Positions 13,387 to 13,426 of a stretch of DNA of 13,426 bases are shown here, one piece after another. Source of the stretch: an uncultured Collinsella sp. (GTDB taxonomy: Bacteria > Actinomycetota > Coriobacteriia > Coriobacteriales > Coriobacteriaceae); NCBI GenBank assembly GCA_900540935.1, contig UQHW01000045.1:1-13426 (forward strand), given 5' to 3'. The notes beneath the pieces were generated by a model. It saw only the letters and a program-made list of their open reading frames with translations, ran no database searches and was not told the origin of the DNA. The position numbers and the translations under genes were made by a program. How positions within the stretch are numbered: the first letter of the stretch is position 1; each line of letters opens with the position of its first letter.

Positions 13387-13426
13387 ATGTCCGGAAAGAG
13401 GAAGAAGGGCTCCGCGAGGGCGGTCC
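13387..13426 (+). CDS. Start of an unidentified gene, cut by the window edge
   Basis: ATG at 13387 follows GGAGGA (13377-13382) at four bases. Thirteen codons are visible, reading MSGKRKKGSARAV, strongly basic. The upstream stretch (13341-13386) is very GC-rich and contains GGCCGG-A-CCGGCC (13350-13362). A basic N terminus beside a large palindrome would fit a transposase or another DNA-binding protein, but too little is visible to name it. Confidence 0.45.
   Translation, partial: MSGKRKKGSARAV

Noticed and set aside
1..13426. tRNA, rRNA or tmRNA genes
   Set aside because: No acceptor stem/T-loop pattern or ribosomal RNA-like stretch was seen on either strand by eye; a dedicated scan would settle it.

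Overview
The window looks like chromosomal DNA from a gut Coriobacteriia bacterium, most like Collinsella. This rests on the moderately high GC, the codon choice, the fermentative gene set (sucrose PTS, pyruvate formate-lyase activase), the Gram-positive style serine hydrolase and good AGGAGG-type ribosome sites. The genus is an inference from gene content and style; no ribosomal RNA is present to fix it.

Layout. (1) 1-73: a long hairpin at the left edge. (2) 216-5868: a sucrose/fructoside utilisation locus on the + strand: a LacI-family repressor, a divergent GH32 enzyme, a sucrose-type PTS EIIBC permease (scrA) and a canonical GH32 sucrose-6-phosphate hydrolase (scrB). Four copies of one 18-bp operator lie in front of the repressor gene and in front of the three-gene operon. 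Two of them sit on a good -35/-10 promoter. (3) 5955-10874: mostly core genes on the + strand, each with its own leader or palindrome: a DegV-family fatty-acid binding protein, pflA, a membrane-anchored class A beta-lactamase-fold serine hydrolase, mtnN and the ribosome-assembly GTPase engB. (4) 10911-13386: an AT-richer accessory stretch. It has a two-gene toxin-antitoxin-like module (DUF3990 ADP-ribosyltransferase-fold protein plus an XRE-type HTH protein) behind a terminator whose two arms are each a dyad operator. It also has a minus-strand pair: a secreted DUF5626-like protein and a 34-residue single-pass membrane protein too small for most gene callers. (5) 13297-13426: a perfect 38-bp palindrome, then the first 13 codons of a GC-rich gene that runs off the window, possibly a mobile element.

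Working together: sucrose or a related fructoside is imported and phosphorylated by ScrA, which needs a IIA protein from elsewhere. It is then cleaved by ScrB, and the divergent GH32 enzyme may handle another phosphorylated fructoside. The repressor controls both its own gene and the operon. The DUF3990/HTH pair most likely behaves as a toxin with an autoregulating antitoxin. The strongest leads for something new are this pair with its combined terminator/operator, the secreted protein plus microprotein pair, and the divergent GH32.
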